Origin: Polynucleobacter sp. MG-27-Goln-C1
GTDB lineage: Bacteria > Pseudomonadota > Gammaproteobacteria > Burkholderiales > Burkholderiaceae
DNA: 64,000 nucleotides
Reading direction: 5' to 3'
NCBI RefSeq assembly: GCF_018881905.1
Contig: NZ_JACVPM010000001.1
Coordinates: 372,001-436,000 of the forward strand
Part shown: positions 1 to 8,389 of the stretch, one piece after another
Layout of the letters: each line of letters opens with the position of its first letter
How positions within the stretch are numbered: position 1 is the stretch's first letter
Position numbers and translations under genes: made by a program
The notes under the pieces: generated by a model
The model's database searches: none
The model's input: only the letters and a program-made list of their open reading frames with translations
What the model was told of the DNA's origin: nothing

Positions 1-6
1 CATCCC

Positions 7-510
7 ATGTTTAGCTTTTTAAACCCCTTTGCCAGACTGACAACTGCTCGTGGGCAGGCGTTGGGTTTTCAACTCAATGACGGGGGTAGGGAGGCGGCAG
101 GTTTTAAGGGTGGGGCTGGTGACTGCGTGGTTCGTGCTATCGCGATTGCAACTGAGTTGCCCTACATGCAGGTCTATGAAGATCTACGTGCCGCCAATGC
201 AGTCTATGCGGAGCAAAGAAAGGATAAGTTGGCCAGAAGGCTCAATGCTAAGGGTGCCTCACCTCGAAATGGCAATCACCGCAACGTCTTTCATGACTAC
301 ATTCTGGGTCACGGTTTTGATTGGGTTCCCACCATGAAGGTTGGGGCAGGCTGCCAGGTACATATGCTGGCCAATGAGCTGCCCTCAGGCAGGCTAATAG
401 TGAAGGTTTCCAAGCACTTAAGTGCGGTAATTAATGGAGTGATTGAAGATACACATAACCCTTCTCGGGGCGGCTCACGCTGTGTCTATGGGTATTACAT
501 CAAACGCTAG
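7..510 (+). CDS. Hypothetical protein with papain-like (cysteine peptidase-type) fold signature
   Basis: Protein of 167 aa with no signal peptide or membrane segment. The arrangement resembles small papain-like-fold proteins found in bacteria and phages: Cys40 in a GDCVVRAIAIAT context at the start of a helix, His137 in a KHLSAVINGV context, and Asp148 in GVIEDT, followed by a Gly-rich end leading into VYGYY. That spacing would fit a Cys-His-Asp triad. I do not recognise a named family, and the peptidase role is inference from fold-type motifs only. The start lies 7 bases from the window edge, so an upstream start cannot be excluded. A strong intrinsic terminator follows directly, so it ends a transcription unit. 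Confidence 0.6.
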   Translation: MFSFLNPFARLTTARGQALGFQLNDGGREAAGFKGGAGDCVVRAIAIATELPYMQVYEDLRAANAVYAEQRKDKLARRLNAKGASPRNGNHRNVFHDYILGHGFDWVPTMKVGAGCQVHMLANELPSGRLIVKVSKHLSAVINGVIEDTHNPSRGGSRCVYGYYIKR

Positions 511-523
511 AGCCTATAAAAGA

Positions 524-553
524 AAAAGCCTCCAAATGACCGGAGGCTTATTT
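524..553 (+). terminator. Rho-independent terminator
   Basis: An 8-bp perfect stem (AAGCCTCC / GGAGGCTT, 526-533 and 542-549) with an 8-nt loop is followed by a short T run. An A run on the 5' side means it could also work on the minus strand. It lies just after the papain-like-fold gene and just downstream of the small minus-strand gene that ends at 603, so it probably serves both. Confidence 0.8.
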
Positions 554-602
554 CATAAAACTGACCAAAAATGGCCTAAAACAGGGGTAAATCAGCTATA
601 AA

Positions 603-758
603 TTACCAATTTCCGCTAGTTTTACGTGATTTCTGTTCCATTACTTTAGCTTCGCTAAATGCAGCTGCCAACAAAGCAAAGAAGTCTTTAATTGCAAATA
701 AAGGCTTAAAGCTAAAAGCGGGTGCCTGGTGAAACTGTACTGAGTTTGAATGTGCCAT
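603..758 (-). CDS. Small hypothetical protein (51 aa)
   Basis: A 51-aa reading frame starting at an ATG that is preceded by a good ribosome binding site (AAGGAG, 6 nt spacing). This decides for this start over a longer frame that would begin further upstream. The middle of the protein, around residues 16-38, is rich in Phe, Ala and Leu and may form an amphipathic or membrane-associated helix. The C-terminus is basic and polar. I recognise no family. The strong SD and the shared terminator downstream argue for a real expressed gene. Confidence 0.5.
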   Translation of the reverse strand: MAHSNSVQFHQAPAFSFKPLFAIKDFFALLAAAFSEAKVMEQKSRKTSGNW

Positions 759-831
759 GGTGAGCTCCTTAAGGGTTAACCCTAATGATACACCCAATCA
801 TCCCAAATTGCAGCAATTCGATTGGATTTGC

Positions 832-1326
832 CTAGTAGACGCTGGTATTACGATATTTCTGGTCCCAAGCGTTTTTATAAGCCGTGGTCATGCCGATCAT
901 GATGGAAGTGGTCCATGCCAATGAAAAGAGGCCGCTAAAAGAGATGAAAAATGCAAAGGTTTTCCAGCCATCAACCAATGTGTCAGACTCAAAACCTACG
1001 GTTGTGTAGCAGCTGCCTGCAAAGAGAACTGCAGCAAGAGGAGTTTTCATGATTTCAAGGCCAATAATGAAGACCGCCCAAAGGAGAATCTCTAATAAGT
1101 GAATCAAGGCAAGAAATACAAAGGTTGCATAAAAATGAAAGAAAACCCGGTTGTATTGAGTTAGCTTGATATTGCTCCGGGTCAAACGCTCGAAGCGCAT
1201 GTACAGGTGGTTGATGGCGCTGCCATGAAACATCAGAATGACAATCAAACAGGCAATTCCCCAGGCGGTATCCCGCGCCAGTAGTACAAAAGGGAAATCG
1301 GCGAATGAAGTGAGTATGTTATTCAT
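832..1326 (-). CDS. Ion-channel-like membrane protein (potassium channel pore type)
   Basis: Protein of 164 aa with about three hydrophobic helices (roughly 22-42, 64-92 and 122-146). Between the last two is a pore-loop-like stretch with TTVGF at 108-112. This resembles the TVGYG selectivity filter of two-helix (Ion_trans_2) potassium channels, but with Phe for Tyr and Glu-Ser after it. It has no cytoplasmic RCK or nucleotide-binding domain. It could be a simple K+ or non-selective cation channel in the inner membrane. The selectivity is inference, because the filter deviates from the classical sequence. It is transcribed divergently from the MFS gene. Confidence 0.6.
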   Translation of the reverse strand: MNNILTSFADFPFVLLARDTAWGIACLIVILMFHGSAINHLYMRFERLTRSNIKLTQYNRVFFHFYATFVFLALIHLLEILLWAVFIIGLEIMKTPLAAVLFAGSCYTTVGFESDTLVDGWKTFAFFISFSGLFSLAWTTSIMIGMTTAYKNAWDQKYRNTSVY

Positions 1327-1423
1327 GGAGTCTGTATTGGGTGGGTTCAGGCATTGATTTCTTTGTGGGTTGATAATGTCATATCTCTAATATCAAGTAA
1401 AGAAGCCATTGACCGAGCAGCGC

Positions 1424-2638
1424 ATGCCAGGAGGAAAGCAGAAAGAGCGCTTTTTCTTATTCTCTTTGGCGGGTATTCAATTTACCCACATTCTGGATTT
1501 CATGATCATGATGCCTTTGGGCCCCGAATTTATTCGAGAGCTCAATATCAATACGCATCAGTTTGGTCTATTACTCTCTTCCTATACTTTTGCTGCTGCC
1601 ATTGCCGGTGTCTTCGCTACGTATTTCGTAGACCGCTTTGAGAGAAGGGTGCTTCTTCTCAGTCTTTATGCCTGCTTCATTATTGCCACATTAGTTTGTG
1701 GTTTGGCCCCTGATTACCATTCATTATTTATTGCTCGCGCATTTGCGGGTGCGTTTGGTGGCATCTTGGGTTCACTGGTTCAAACCATCATTGCAGATTC
1801 AATTCCGTTCGAACGCAGAGGCAAGGCTTTGGGTACGGTGATGTCGGCATTCTCTGTATCGACAGTAGCCGGAGTTCCCTTAAGTTTATTTTTAGCCAAT
1901 AACATTCCATCCTTAGGATGGCGTGCGCCATTTATCTTTATCGCGCTGGTCTCGAGCCTCATCTTGTATTTAGGCTATCGCAATATTCCTAAGATCTCTG
2001 GCCACCTAGGTCACACCCATGAGGGCAGTCGCCTCAGTCAAATCTGGAATATCTTTATTGCCCATCAGCATCTGCGCGCATTTATTTTTATGGCGCTGAT
2101 TATGTTGACCGGATTTTCCGTGATCCCTTATATCGCGCTCTATCTCACCTCCAATGTGGGGATTGATAACTCCTATATTTCCTTAATCTATCTTTGCGGC
2201 GGTATTGCGACACTCATGAGTTCTCGCATCATTGGTCATATGGCCGATCGTTATGGAAAGGTCAAAGTATTTAGAGTGCTTGCTGTGATTAGTCTTATTC
2301 CTTTGCTGGTGACGACTAATCTCATGCCGGTGCCGCTGTGGGTGGTGTTGATTAATTCCACTGCATTTTTTATCTTAGTTTCCGGCCGTATGATTCCGGC
2401 GATGGCGATTGTGAGTCAAGTGGTAGAGGCCAAAGTTCGGGGAACCTTTATGAGTCTCGTGGGTTCGGTGCAGATGCTGGCCTCGGGGCTTGCTTCAGTT
2501 GCTGCTGGTGTTGTCGTCACCATTGGCGCCGATGGGAAGATGGATCACTACAACTTAGTTGGTTATGGTGCAGCTCTGTGTGGCTTGCTTACCTTCTGGT
2601 TGGTGGGCTATATTCATACCGATAAACAAGCGCAATAA
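1424..2638 (+). CDS. MFS transporter (drug:H+ antiporter-1 type)
   Basis: Inner-membrane protein of about 404 aa with the 12-helix pattern of the major facilitator superfamily. A conserved loop (RFERR) follows the second helix, and a motif-C-like segment with VAGVPLSLFLA lies in the fifth helix, as in DHA1-type exporters. The substrate cannot be told. I chose ATG 1424. An in-frame TTG at 1409 would add five residues, and neither start has a convincing Shine-Dalgarno sequence. An AGGAGG lies just inside the gene but has no start codon at the right distance. The dienelactone hydrolase gene follows after about 30 bp and may be cotranscribed. Confidence 0.85.
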   Translation: MPGGKQKERFFLFSLAGIQFTHILDFMIMMPLGPEFIRELNINTHQFGLLLSSYTFAAAIAGVFATYFVDRFERRVLLLSLYACFIIATLVCGLAPDYHSLFIARAFAGAFGGILGSLVQTIIADSIPFERRGKALGTVMSAFSVSTVAGVPLSLFLANNIPSLGWRAPFIFIALVSSLILYLGYRNIPKISGHLGHTHEGSRLSQIWNIFIAHQHLRAFIFMALIMLTGFSVIPYIALYLTSNVGIDNSYISLIYLCGGIATLMSSRIIGHMADRYGKVKVFRVLAVISLIPLLVTTNLMPVPLWVVLINSTAFFILVSGRMIPAMAIVSQVVEAKVRGTFMSLVGSVQMLASGLASVAAGVVVTIGADGKMDHYNLVGYGAALCGLLTFWLVGYIHTDKQAQ

Positions 2639-2667
2639 ACCCATTTATTTCTAATAGAGAGATTCAC

Positions 2668-3354
2668 ATGATTACATTTCAAAGACCGGACGGCGCTTCA
2701 GTAGAGGCTTATTTAGTTGAGCCTGCCAATCCAAAAAATGCTCCTGGCGTGGTGGTGATTCAGGAGTGGTGGGGACTTGATGATGAGATTAAAAATGTCG
2801 CTAACCGTTTAGCAAATGCGGGGTACCGCGCTTTGGTTCCAGATCTCTATCGTGGCAAATTGGCTCTCGAGGCAAATGAAGCGGAGCACCTCATGAGCGA
2901 TCTCAATTTTGGCGATGCTGCCAGTCAAGATATCCGCGGTGCTGTTCAGCACCTTAAATCAACTGGTAGTAATAAAGTGGCTGTCACAGGATTCTGTATG
3001 GGCGGTGCGCTTACGGTCCTATCGGCTGGGCTTGTTCCTGAATCTGATGGAACGGTGGTTTGGTACGGATATCCTCCATTAGAGTATGTTGATGCATCAG
3101 CTATAACAAAGCCGATGCTCGCGCACTGGGCCCTTCATGATGACTTCTTCGCTATCGCTGGCGTTGATCAACTTGAGGAAAAGCTCAAAGCTGCTGGGGC
3201 CAAATATGATTTTCAGCGCTATGACGCTAAGCATGCCTTTGCTAATCCCAAGTCGGATTCGAGAGGTTTGCCACCCCTACAGTACAACCCGGCTGCTTCT
3301 GATTTAGCTTGGGAGCGCACTATGACTTTTTTAAAAAATACTCTAGGTAATTAA
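2668..3354 (+). CDS. Dienelactone hydrolase family protein
   Basis: Alpha/beta hydrolase of 228 aa, the usual length for the DLH family. The nucleophile elbow is GFCMGG with Cys110 in place of the serine of most alpha/beta hydrolases, as in carboxymethylenebutenolidases. Asp158 or Asp159 (LHDDF) and His189 (AKHAF) complete the triad. Such enzymes open lactone rings or cleave esters in the cytoplasm. The natural substrate here is unknown, and no aromatic-degradation genes are nearby. AGAGAG precedes the ATG. The stop codon lies in the first unit of an 11-bp tandem repeat. Confidence 0.88.
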   Translation: MITFQRPDGASVEAYLVEPANPKNAPGVVVIQEWWGLDDEIKNVANRLANAGYRALVPDLYRGKLALEANEAEHLMSDLNFGDAASQDIRGAVQHLKSTGSNKVAVTGFCMGGALTVLSAGLVPESDGTVVWYGYPPLEYVDASAITKPMLAHWALHDDFFAIAGVDQLEEKLKAAGAKYDFQRYDAKHAFANPKSDSRGLPPLQYNPAASDLAWERTMTFLKNTLGN

Positions 3355-3376
3355 TAGTTAATTAATAGGTAATTAA
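3344..3376 (+). repeat. Three tandem 11-bp repeats (TAGGTAATTAA-type)
   Basis: Units at 3344-3354, 3355-3365 and 3366-3376 are exact in the first and third copies (TAGGTAATTAA) and differ by one base in the middle copy (TAGTTAATTAA). The first copy carries the stop codon of the dienelactone hydrolase gene. The last runs into the AAAGG ribosome binding site of the next gene. The array is AT-rich and carries TAA stops. Confidence 0.9.
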
Positions 3377-3384
3377 AGGCGTAT

Positions 3385-4170
3385 ATGTTTTTTAATTGGA
3401 TTTATAAACGGAGCAATGTCCAGATATTGATTATTTTGGTCTTGTTCTTTGTGGTTTTGTTGGATGTAATGCCGCGTATTTTGCAAGCTATCCCGATGTT
3501 TGCTCCTACCCAAGACAGCACTCGATTGGGCTTGAGTCTTTTTGGATCGATCATTACTTTAAGCGGCCTCTTAATTGGTTTCTTATTAAATCAAGCTCAA
3601 ACCAATTTTCGTGAAGTGCAATCCTTAGTCTCTAGAGAGGCTGGTCAAATTAATAATTTGGATCGCCTATTGGTTCGCTATGGAGATCCTGCAATCGCTC
3701 CTGTTCGTAAGGAGCTATTTGAGTATATGAATTCGATTGTGTTTGATGAGTGGGATTTGATGAAGGATGGCCTGGGCAGTTCAAAGACCCATATGCTGTG
3801 GCGAGGGATTTCTCGCCAGCTTTTATCCTTGGAGCCTCATACCAATAGACAGACGGCGATGTACACCGACATCCTCAAAAAAGCGGAGGAGGTCGCTGAA
3901 AGCAGGGAGTCACGAATTGAACGCTCATCAGTGCGCCTGCCGAATTTATTTTGGGTAGTCATCATCATCTGTATGGTGGCCTTGCTCGGCATTAATACCT
4001 TGTTCTTGCCATCTGACTCATTTTTTATGGGCTTGAAAATTTTGCCAGTGACCTTGGGTGCGTTAATTTCGCTTTTGGTAATTACAGATCAACCCTTTAA
4101 GGGGCAGAGTTGCGTAAAGGCTGACCCATTTCTTAAAATTATTGCGTCCATTAAAACGCGCACCGAATAA
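3385..4170 (+). CDS. DUF4239-like (bestrophin-like) membrane protein
   Basis: Protein of 261 aa with two N-terminal hydrophobic segments (about 12-37 and 47-68), a central hydrophilic helical region (about 70-185), and two C-terminal hydrophobic segments (about 188-207 and 212-233). The GLLIGFLLNQA segment, followed by an acidic/basic helix with EAGQINNLDRLL, is typical of the DUF4239 bestrophin-like domain. Function is unknown; anion-channel-like activity has only been suggested by similarity. AAAGG sits 5 nt before the ATG, directly after the tandem repeats. Confidence 0.65.
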   Translation: MFFNWIYKRSNVQILIILVLFFVVLLDVMPRILQAIPMFAPTQDSTRLGLSLFGSIITLSGLLIGFLLNQAQTNFREVQSLVSREAGQINNLDRLLVRYGDPAIAPVRKELFEYMNSIVFDEWDLMKDGLGSSKTHMLWRGISRQLLSLEPHTNRQTAMYTDILKKAEEVAESRESRIERSSVRLPNLFWVVIIICMVALLGINTLFLPSDSFFMGLKILPVTLGALISLLVITDQPFKGQSCVKADPFLKIIASIKTRTE

Positions 4171-4188
4171 TCTTCACTTCATTTTTTT

Positions 4189-4686
4189 ATGCATCTTTTC
4201 TCAGAAAACCTCGCTGTTGAACTTTCTTCTTACTACCGCAACCTAGCTTTAGGGCATGGTGTGATTCCCAAGGTCTTCACCTTGGTGAATGGGGCAGGAG
4301 ATCAATACCTCTTTTTTGTTGATGATCTGCGCATGAGCAAAGATGAGGAAGATCAATTCTTGGCTTATATCGTTCAAGAGCATGAGGCGGTTTGCTATGC
4401 GCGAGGCACTCTAGTAGTTCTTGAGAAATCCCAACAGTTGATTGAATTCGCAGTAATCGATCAGGATGACGCTGAAGCCATTGTGTGCTCAGCCCAATTA
4501 ACGCGAGATATTGATGACAAGCCAGTTGGACTAAGTGAGTTTGAAAAGACTTTGGCGCCCAAAAAGACTATCTTCTTTAGCGGTCTCTTTGAGCCCATCA
4601 AGTTATCGGATGACAGGGCAGAGGAGTTTGAAAGTCTTTGGGAAGAAATGAAGCCCAAAATCTTGCATCGAACGATGGGAATCTGA
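4189..4686 (+). CDS. Hypothetical protein
   Basis: A 165-aa soluble, acidic protein that I do not recognise. It has alternating beta-like segments (VIPKVFTLVN, YLFFVDDL, GTLVVLEK, LIEFAVID) and a C-terminal acidic helix. It lacks a signal peptide and membrane segments. It follows the DUF4239 gene by 18 bp on the same strand and is probably cotranscribed. The ATG is preceded by a T run with no clear Shine-Dalgarno, so translation may be coupled, or the start may differ. Confidence 0.55.
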   Translation: MHLFSENLAVELSSYYRNLALGHGVIPKVFTLVNGAGDQYLFFVDDLRMSKDEEDQFLAYIVQEHEAVCYARGTLVVLEKSQQLIEFAVIDQDDAEAIVCSAQLTRDIDDKPVGLSEFEKTLAPKKTIFFSGLFEPIKLSDDRAEEFESLWEEMKPKILHRTMGI

Positions 4687-4740
4687 TCGCCTATTGAAAA
4701 AGGGCTATTTAGTCCCCATATAGGTCTTTGTAGGTGTATT

Positions 4741-4827
4741 TGGTGCCCAGGAAGGGACTCGAACCCCCACAACCTTACGATCGCCAGCACCTGAAGCTGG
4801 TGCGTCTACCAATTTCGCCACCTGGGC
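4741..4827 (-). tRNA. tRNA-Leu (anticodon CAG)
   Basis: Read on the minus strand, the 87-nt gene has a 7-bp acceptor stem (GCCCAGG / CCTGGGC), a D-loop with TTGGTAGACGC, anticodon loop CTTCAGG (CAG, decoding CUG), and a long variable arm typical of class II tRNAs. The T-loop GGTTCGAGTCC and an encoded CCA end are also present. A perfect minus-strand -10 box (TATAAT, 4836-4841) lies 8 nt upstream, with only a weak -35. The plus-strand reading frame across this gene is an artefact. Confidence 0.96.
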
Positions 4828-4905
4828 ATGCCGTTATTATAAAGGTATGCGCCTTGTGGCCCACTTTCCAACCCCTTTTGGCTTTTCCCCTTCAGACTTG
4901 GTGGT

Positions 4906-4933
4906 TTGATACAGTAGCCTAAGCAAGAATAAT
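4906..4933 (+). promoter_or_regulatory. Sigma-70-type promoter for rnr
   Basis: TTGATA (4906-4911) and AATAAT (4928-4933), each 5 of 6 to consensus, are separated by 16 bp. The -10 box ends 37 nt before the rnr start. No other gene lies between, so this is the likely promoter for rnr-rlmB. Confidence 0.55.
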
Positions 4934-4970
4934 CATTGATATATAAGGCATGTATTGCCGAAGGAATTAA

Positions 4971-7373
4971 ATGCGTAAAGCAAAAAACTTGGTGCCACGA
5001 GAGGCTGACCGCTTAGGTACAGTCCAGGGTCACCGAGATGGATTTGGATTTGTGATCCCAGATGACGGCGGTGAAGATATTTTTCTTTCTGAAAGAGAAA
5101 TGTCCCGCGTCATGCACGGCGATAGAGTCAATGTCAGAGTTTTAGGAACAGATCGCCGCGGTCGCCCAGAAGGTCAGATCGTCGATGTGGTTTTGCATGC
5201 CAATAAAGTCGTTATTGGCCGCCTCTTAAATGAGAATGGCGTTTTGATTGTTGCGCCGGAAGATAAACGTATCGGTCACGATATTTTGATTCCGCCAAAA
5301 GGTCAGGGCAATGCTAAATTAGGTCAAGTGGTGAGTGTCGAGATCATCGACTATCCAGATAGTTATAGACAAGCTGTTGGTCGTGTTGTTGAAGTATTGG
5401 GTGAGATTGATGATCCCGGCATGGAGATTGAAATCGCCGTCCGCAAATATGGCGTTCCACATGAGTTTTCAGCGGCAGTAAAAAAAGAAGCGGATGCATT
5501 GCCCGATACCGTCCAGCAATCTGACCTTGAGGGTCGAGTGGATTTGCGTGACGTTCCTTTGGTCACTATTGATGGCGCTGACGCTCGTGACTTTGATGAT
5601 GCGGTGTATTGCGAGCCAGTCATGTACGGCAAGAGTAAAGCTTGGCGCCTGATTGTGGCAATTGCTGATGTATCCCATTACGTCAAGCCGGGCCAACCTT
5701 TGGATGATGAAGGCCTCCTACGCGCAACCTCAGTGTATTTCCCGAGACGGGTCATACCTATGCTGCCAGAGAAGATCTCTAATGGTCTTTGCTCTTTAAA
5801 CCCTGGGGTTGATCGTCTGTGTATGGTGTGCGACTCTGTTGTGGATAACAACGGAGTAGTGCTGGCCTATCAGTTCTATCCAGCGGTAATGCATTCTGCT
5901 CAACGCTTTACATATGATACGGTGTGGGAGATTCTTTCCAATAGCAAGGGTCCTGAGGCAACGCGTTTTGCCGAGTTCAGACCTTTACTCACTAATCTCT
6001 ATTCCCTATACAAAATTCTATTAGATGCACGTCAAAAACGTGGCGCTATCGAATTTGAAACTACTGAAACCCAAATCATCAGCAATGAACTGGGCAAGAT
6101 CCTGCGTATTGAGCCGCGTTTGCGCAATGATGCACATCGCTTGATCGAAGAGTGTATGTTGACGGCTAACGTTTGCGCTGCCGACTTTATTGATAAGAAT
6201 AAGCATCTCAGTTTGTATCGCGTTCACGCTGAACCTTCTGAAGAAAAATTAGTGACTTTGCGTCAAGTCCTTCGCACCTCTGGCTTGTCCTTAGGTGGTG
6301 GCGAGAAGCCTAAGCCAAAAGACTATGCCAAGCTCATGCGTGAAATCAAAGAACGTCCTGATGCCAATATGCTTCAGTCCGTTGTTTTGCGCTCTATGCA
6401 GCAGGCAATGTACCAACCGGATAACGAAGGCCACTTTGGCCTTGCCTATCCTGCGTACTCGCATTTCACGAGTCCGATTCGACGCTATCCCGATCTATTG
6501 ACTCATCGTGTCATTAAGGCAATTCTTGCGAAGAAGCCTTACACACCTGTTTTGCCACCTATGGTTCCGCTGAATCTGACTCTGCCGCGTAAGGGCAAAG
6601 GTCGTGAAAATGCAGTCAATGCCAAGAAGTCTCATAGCGATGCAAAAGAGGCTGCAGCCAATGGCACGCGTTTACCTAAATTACCGAAAGGCGCCAATGC
6701 CGCATTGCCTATTTGGGGTCAATTAGGAGTTCACTGCTCATCCAATGAGCGTCGTGCCGATGAAGCATCTCGCGATGTTGAAGCTTGGCTCAAGTGTTAC
6801 TACATGCGTGACCATTTAGGTCAGGAATATGCCGGCACAGTGACTGGTGTTGCATCTTTTGGCCTATTTATTCAACTAGAAAACCTCTTTGTTGAGGGTA
6901 TGGTTCACGTCACCGAATTGGGTGGCGATTACTTCCAGTATGACGAAGCTCGCCAAGAGCTCCGCGGGGAGAGAACAGGCATTCGTTATCGCTTAGGCGA
7001 TCGCGTACATGTCTTAGTAAGCCGTGTTGATCTGGATGCTCGCAAGATTGAATTTAGTCTCGTCAAGTCCGTTGGTCTGGAGCCGGGTGGAACCACAAAT
7101 CGTCGTCAAATTGTTTTGGCTAGCGATACTGGCAGGCCAAATAAGAAAGCATCACCCAAAAAAGGTCGGCCAGGTAGTAAAGAGCCGCAGAAGCATTCCG
7201 GTGTTAATGTGAATGCTGCTAAGTCTGCCGGTAATCTTGGCGCCAATCAGTCGAAGAATCAAGCTGGACGAACAGCAAGTAAAGTTGCTAAGTCTGGCAA
7301 GCCTTCAAGGCCCACTGGTAAACCAGCTGGTACTAAGCCACCAGTCCGCAGCACTAAAGCGCGTCGTAAATAA
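4971..7373 (+). CDS. rnr: Ribonuclease R
   Basis: Processive 3'-5' exoribonuclease of 800 aa that degrades structured RNA and takes part in RNA quality control. Visible parts are N-terminal OB/cold-shock-type domains (about 15-170) and the RNB catalytic domain with metal-binding aspartates in DGADARDFDD (201-210). The FTSPIRRYPDL segment (about 499-509), an S1 domain (about 616-698) and a Lys/Ser-rich basic tail (about 700-800) follow. A low-complexity basic insert of roughly 55-60 residues (about 522-580) separates the end of the RNB core from the HCSSNERRADEASRDV segment. rlmB follows 29 bp downstream on the same strand. Confidence 0.95.
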   Translation: MRKAKNLVPREADRLGTVQGHRDGFGFVIPDDGGEDIFLSEREMSRVMHGDRVNVRVLGTDRRGRPEGQIVDVVLHANKVVIGRLLNENGVLIVAPEDKRIGHDILIPPKGQGNAKLGQVVSVEIIDYPDSYRQAVGRVVEVLGEIDDPGMEIEIAVRKYGVPHEFSAAVKKEADALPDTVQQSDLEGRVDLRDVPLVTIDGADARDFDDAVYCEPVMYGKSKAWRLIVAIADVSHYVKPGQPLDDEGLLRATSVYFPRRVIPMLPEKISNGLCSLNPGVDRLCMVCDSVVDNNGVVLAYQFYPAVMHSAQRFTYDTVWEILSNSKGPEATRFAEFRPLLTNLYSLYKILLDARQKRGAIEFETTETQIISNELGKILRIEPRLRNDAHRLIEECMLTANVCAADFIDKNKHLSLYRVHAEPSEEKLVTLRQVLRTSGLSLGGGEKPKPKDYAKLMREIKERPDANMLQSVVLRSMQQAMYQPDNEGHFGLAYPAYSHFTSPIRRYPDLLTHRVIKAILAKKPYTPVLPPMVPLNLTLPRKGKGRENAVNAKKSHSDAKEAAANGTRLPKLPKGANAALPIWGQLGVHCSSNERRADEASRDVEAWLKCYYMRDHLGQEYAGTVTGVASFGLFIQLENLFVEGMVHVTELGGDYFQYDEARQELRGERTGIRYRLGDRVHVLVSRVDLDARKIEFSLVKSVGLEPGGTTNRRQIVLASDTGRPNKKASPKKGRPGSKEPQKHSGVNVNAAKSAGNLGANQSKNQAGRTASKVAKSGKPSRPTGKPAGTKPPVRSTKARRK

Positions 7374-7402
7374 TTAGCAATACAGAATCGAGATAAGTAA
7401 AG

Positions 7403-8158
7403 ATGAAGCAAATATTGGTTGGTTTTCATGCAGTACAAGCGCGCTTACGAGTGGATGCGGCAAGTCTTAAGTCAGTTTATTTTGACCCGAGTCGTCGCGA
7501 TCGTCGTATGGGTGATTTTCTCAAGCAGGCTGAAGAGGTCTTGGGCGAAAGATTACACGCCGCTGACTCTGAGCGTCTTCATAAGCTAGCAGGGCATGAT
7601 CGCCATCAAGGTGTGGTTGCTCTAGCTGAGAAGATGACGATTGCACGCACCATTACCGAAGTGGTAGAGGATGCAGAAAGCAATCAAAGCAAAGTGATGT
7701 TCTTGGTATTAGATGGCGTAACCGATCCCCATAACTTTGGTGCATGCTTGCGTGTGGCTGATGGTGCTGGTGTTGATGCGGTAGTTATTCCTAAGGATCG
7801 CTCAGCCTCTATCAATGCTACTGTGAGCAAGGTATCTAGCGGTGCTTCTGAGGTTATGCCGGTGATTACGGTTACCAACTTGGTTCGCAGCATGAAAGAG
7901 ATGCAAGAAGCCGGTGTTTGGCTGATTGGTACCGACGACGAAGCTGAAAAATCCATTTACGATCTAGATCTCACTGGTCCTATTGGTATTGTCATGGGCG
8001 CAGAGGGTGAGGGCATGCGCCGCTTAACCCGCGAAACTTGTGACGAGTTGGTACGCATTCCAATGAAGGGTGTTGTCGAGAGTTTGAATGTTTCTGTGGC
8101 AAGTGGCGTATGCTTGTACGAGGCACTAAGACAGCGTTTAGCTAAAGAGCCTAAATAA
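7403..8158 (+). CDS. rlmB: 23S rRNA (guanosine(2251)-2'-O)-methyltransferase
   Basis: SPOUT/TrmH-type methyltransferase of 251 aa that modifies G2251 in the 23S rRNA P-loop using SAM. The N-terminal substrate-binding domain opens with GFHAVQARL. The catalytic domain holds the three SPOUT motifs: DPHNFGACLR (motif 1), VMGAEGEGMRRLT (motif 2) and ESLNVSVASGVCLYEALRQ (motif 3, forming the knot). Length is normal for RlmB. It lies directly after rnr, a common pairing, and is probably in the same operon. Confidence 0.93.
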   Translation: MKQILVGFHAVQARLRVDAASLKSVYFDPSRRDRRMGDFLKQAEEVLGERLHAADSERLHKLAGHDRHQGVVALAEKMTIARTITEVVEDAESNQSKVMFLVLDGVTDPHNFGACLRVADGAGVDAVVIPKDRSASINATVSKVSSGASEVMPVITVTNLVRSMKEMQEAGVWLIGTDDEAEKSIYDLDLTGPIGIVMGAEGEGMRRLTRETCDELVRIPMKGVVESLNVSVASGVCLYEALRQRLAKEPK

Positions 8159-8192
8159 GCAGTAAATCCATTCATTTACTCAAGAGGCTGCT

Positions 8193-8378
8193 ATGAAATG
8201 CAATATCGGACATACTGACCGCGTTCTACGAATGACCGTTGGCGTTACCCTTATGGGCCTTGCAGGTTTTGGAATAACTGGCCCTTGGGCTTGGATCGGC
8301 GTCATCCCATTGCTAACTGGCATGATCGGCAATTGCCCGGCCTATAGTATTTTAGGTATCAATACTGCTAAGAAATAA
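8193..8378 (+). CDS. DUF2892 (YgaP-like) small membrane protein
   Basis: Small protein of 61 aa with an N-terminal CNIGHTDRVLR motif, two short hydrophobic helices (about 14-30 and 34-46) and a GNCPAYSILGI end. This is the standard DUF2892 inner-membrane module, found alone or fused to rhodanese domains as in YgaP. The role is unknown; sulfur-related functions are suggested only by the fusions. AGAGG precedes the ATG. Confidence 0.85.
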   Translation: MKCNIGHTDRVLRMTVGVTLMGLAGFGITGPWAWIGVIPLLTGMIGNCPAYSILGINTAKK

Positions 8379-8389
8379 GTGGTAATGCC

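Noticed and set aside
1429..1435. AGGAGGA as a ribosome site for the MFS gene
   Set aside because: No start codon follows at a usable distance, and starting later would remove the first membrane helix.
4734..4922. 62-aa plus-strand frame over the tRNA-Leu gene
   Set aside because: Its sequence is the antisense of the tRNA and its flank; the tRNA structure explains it.
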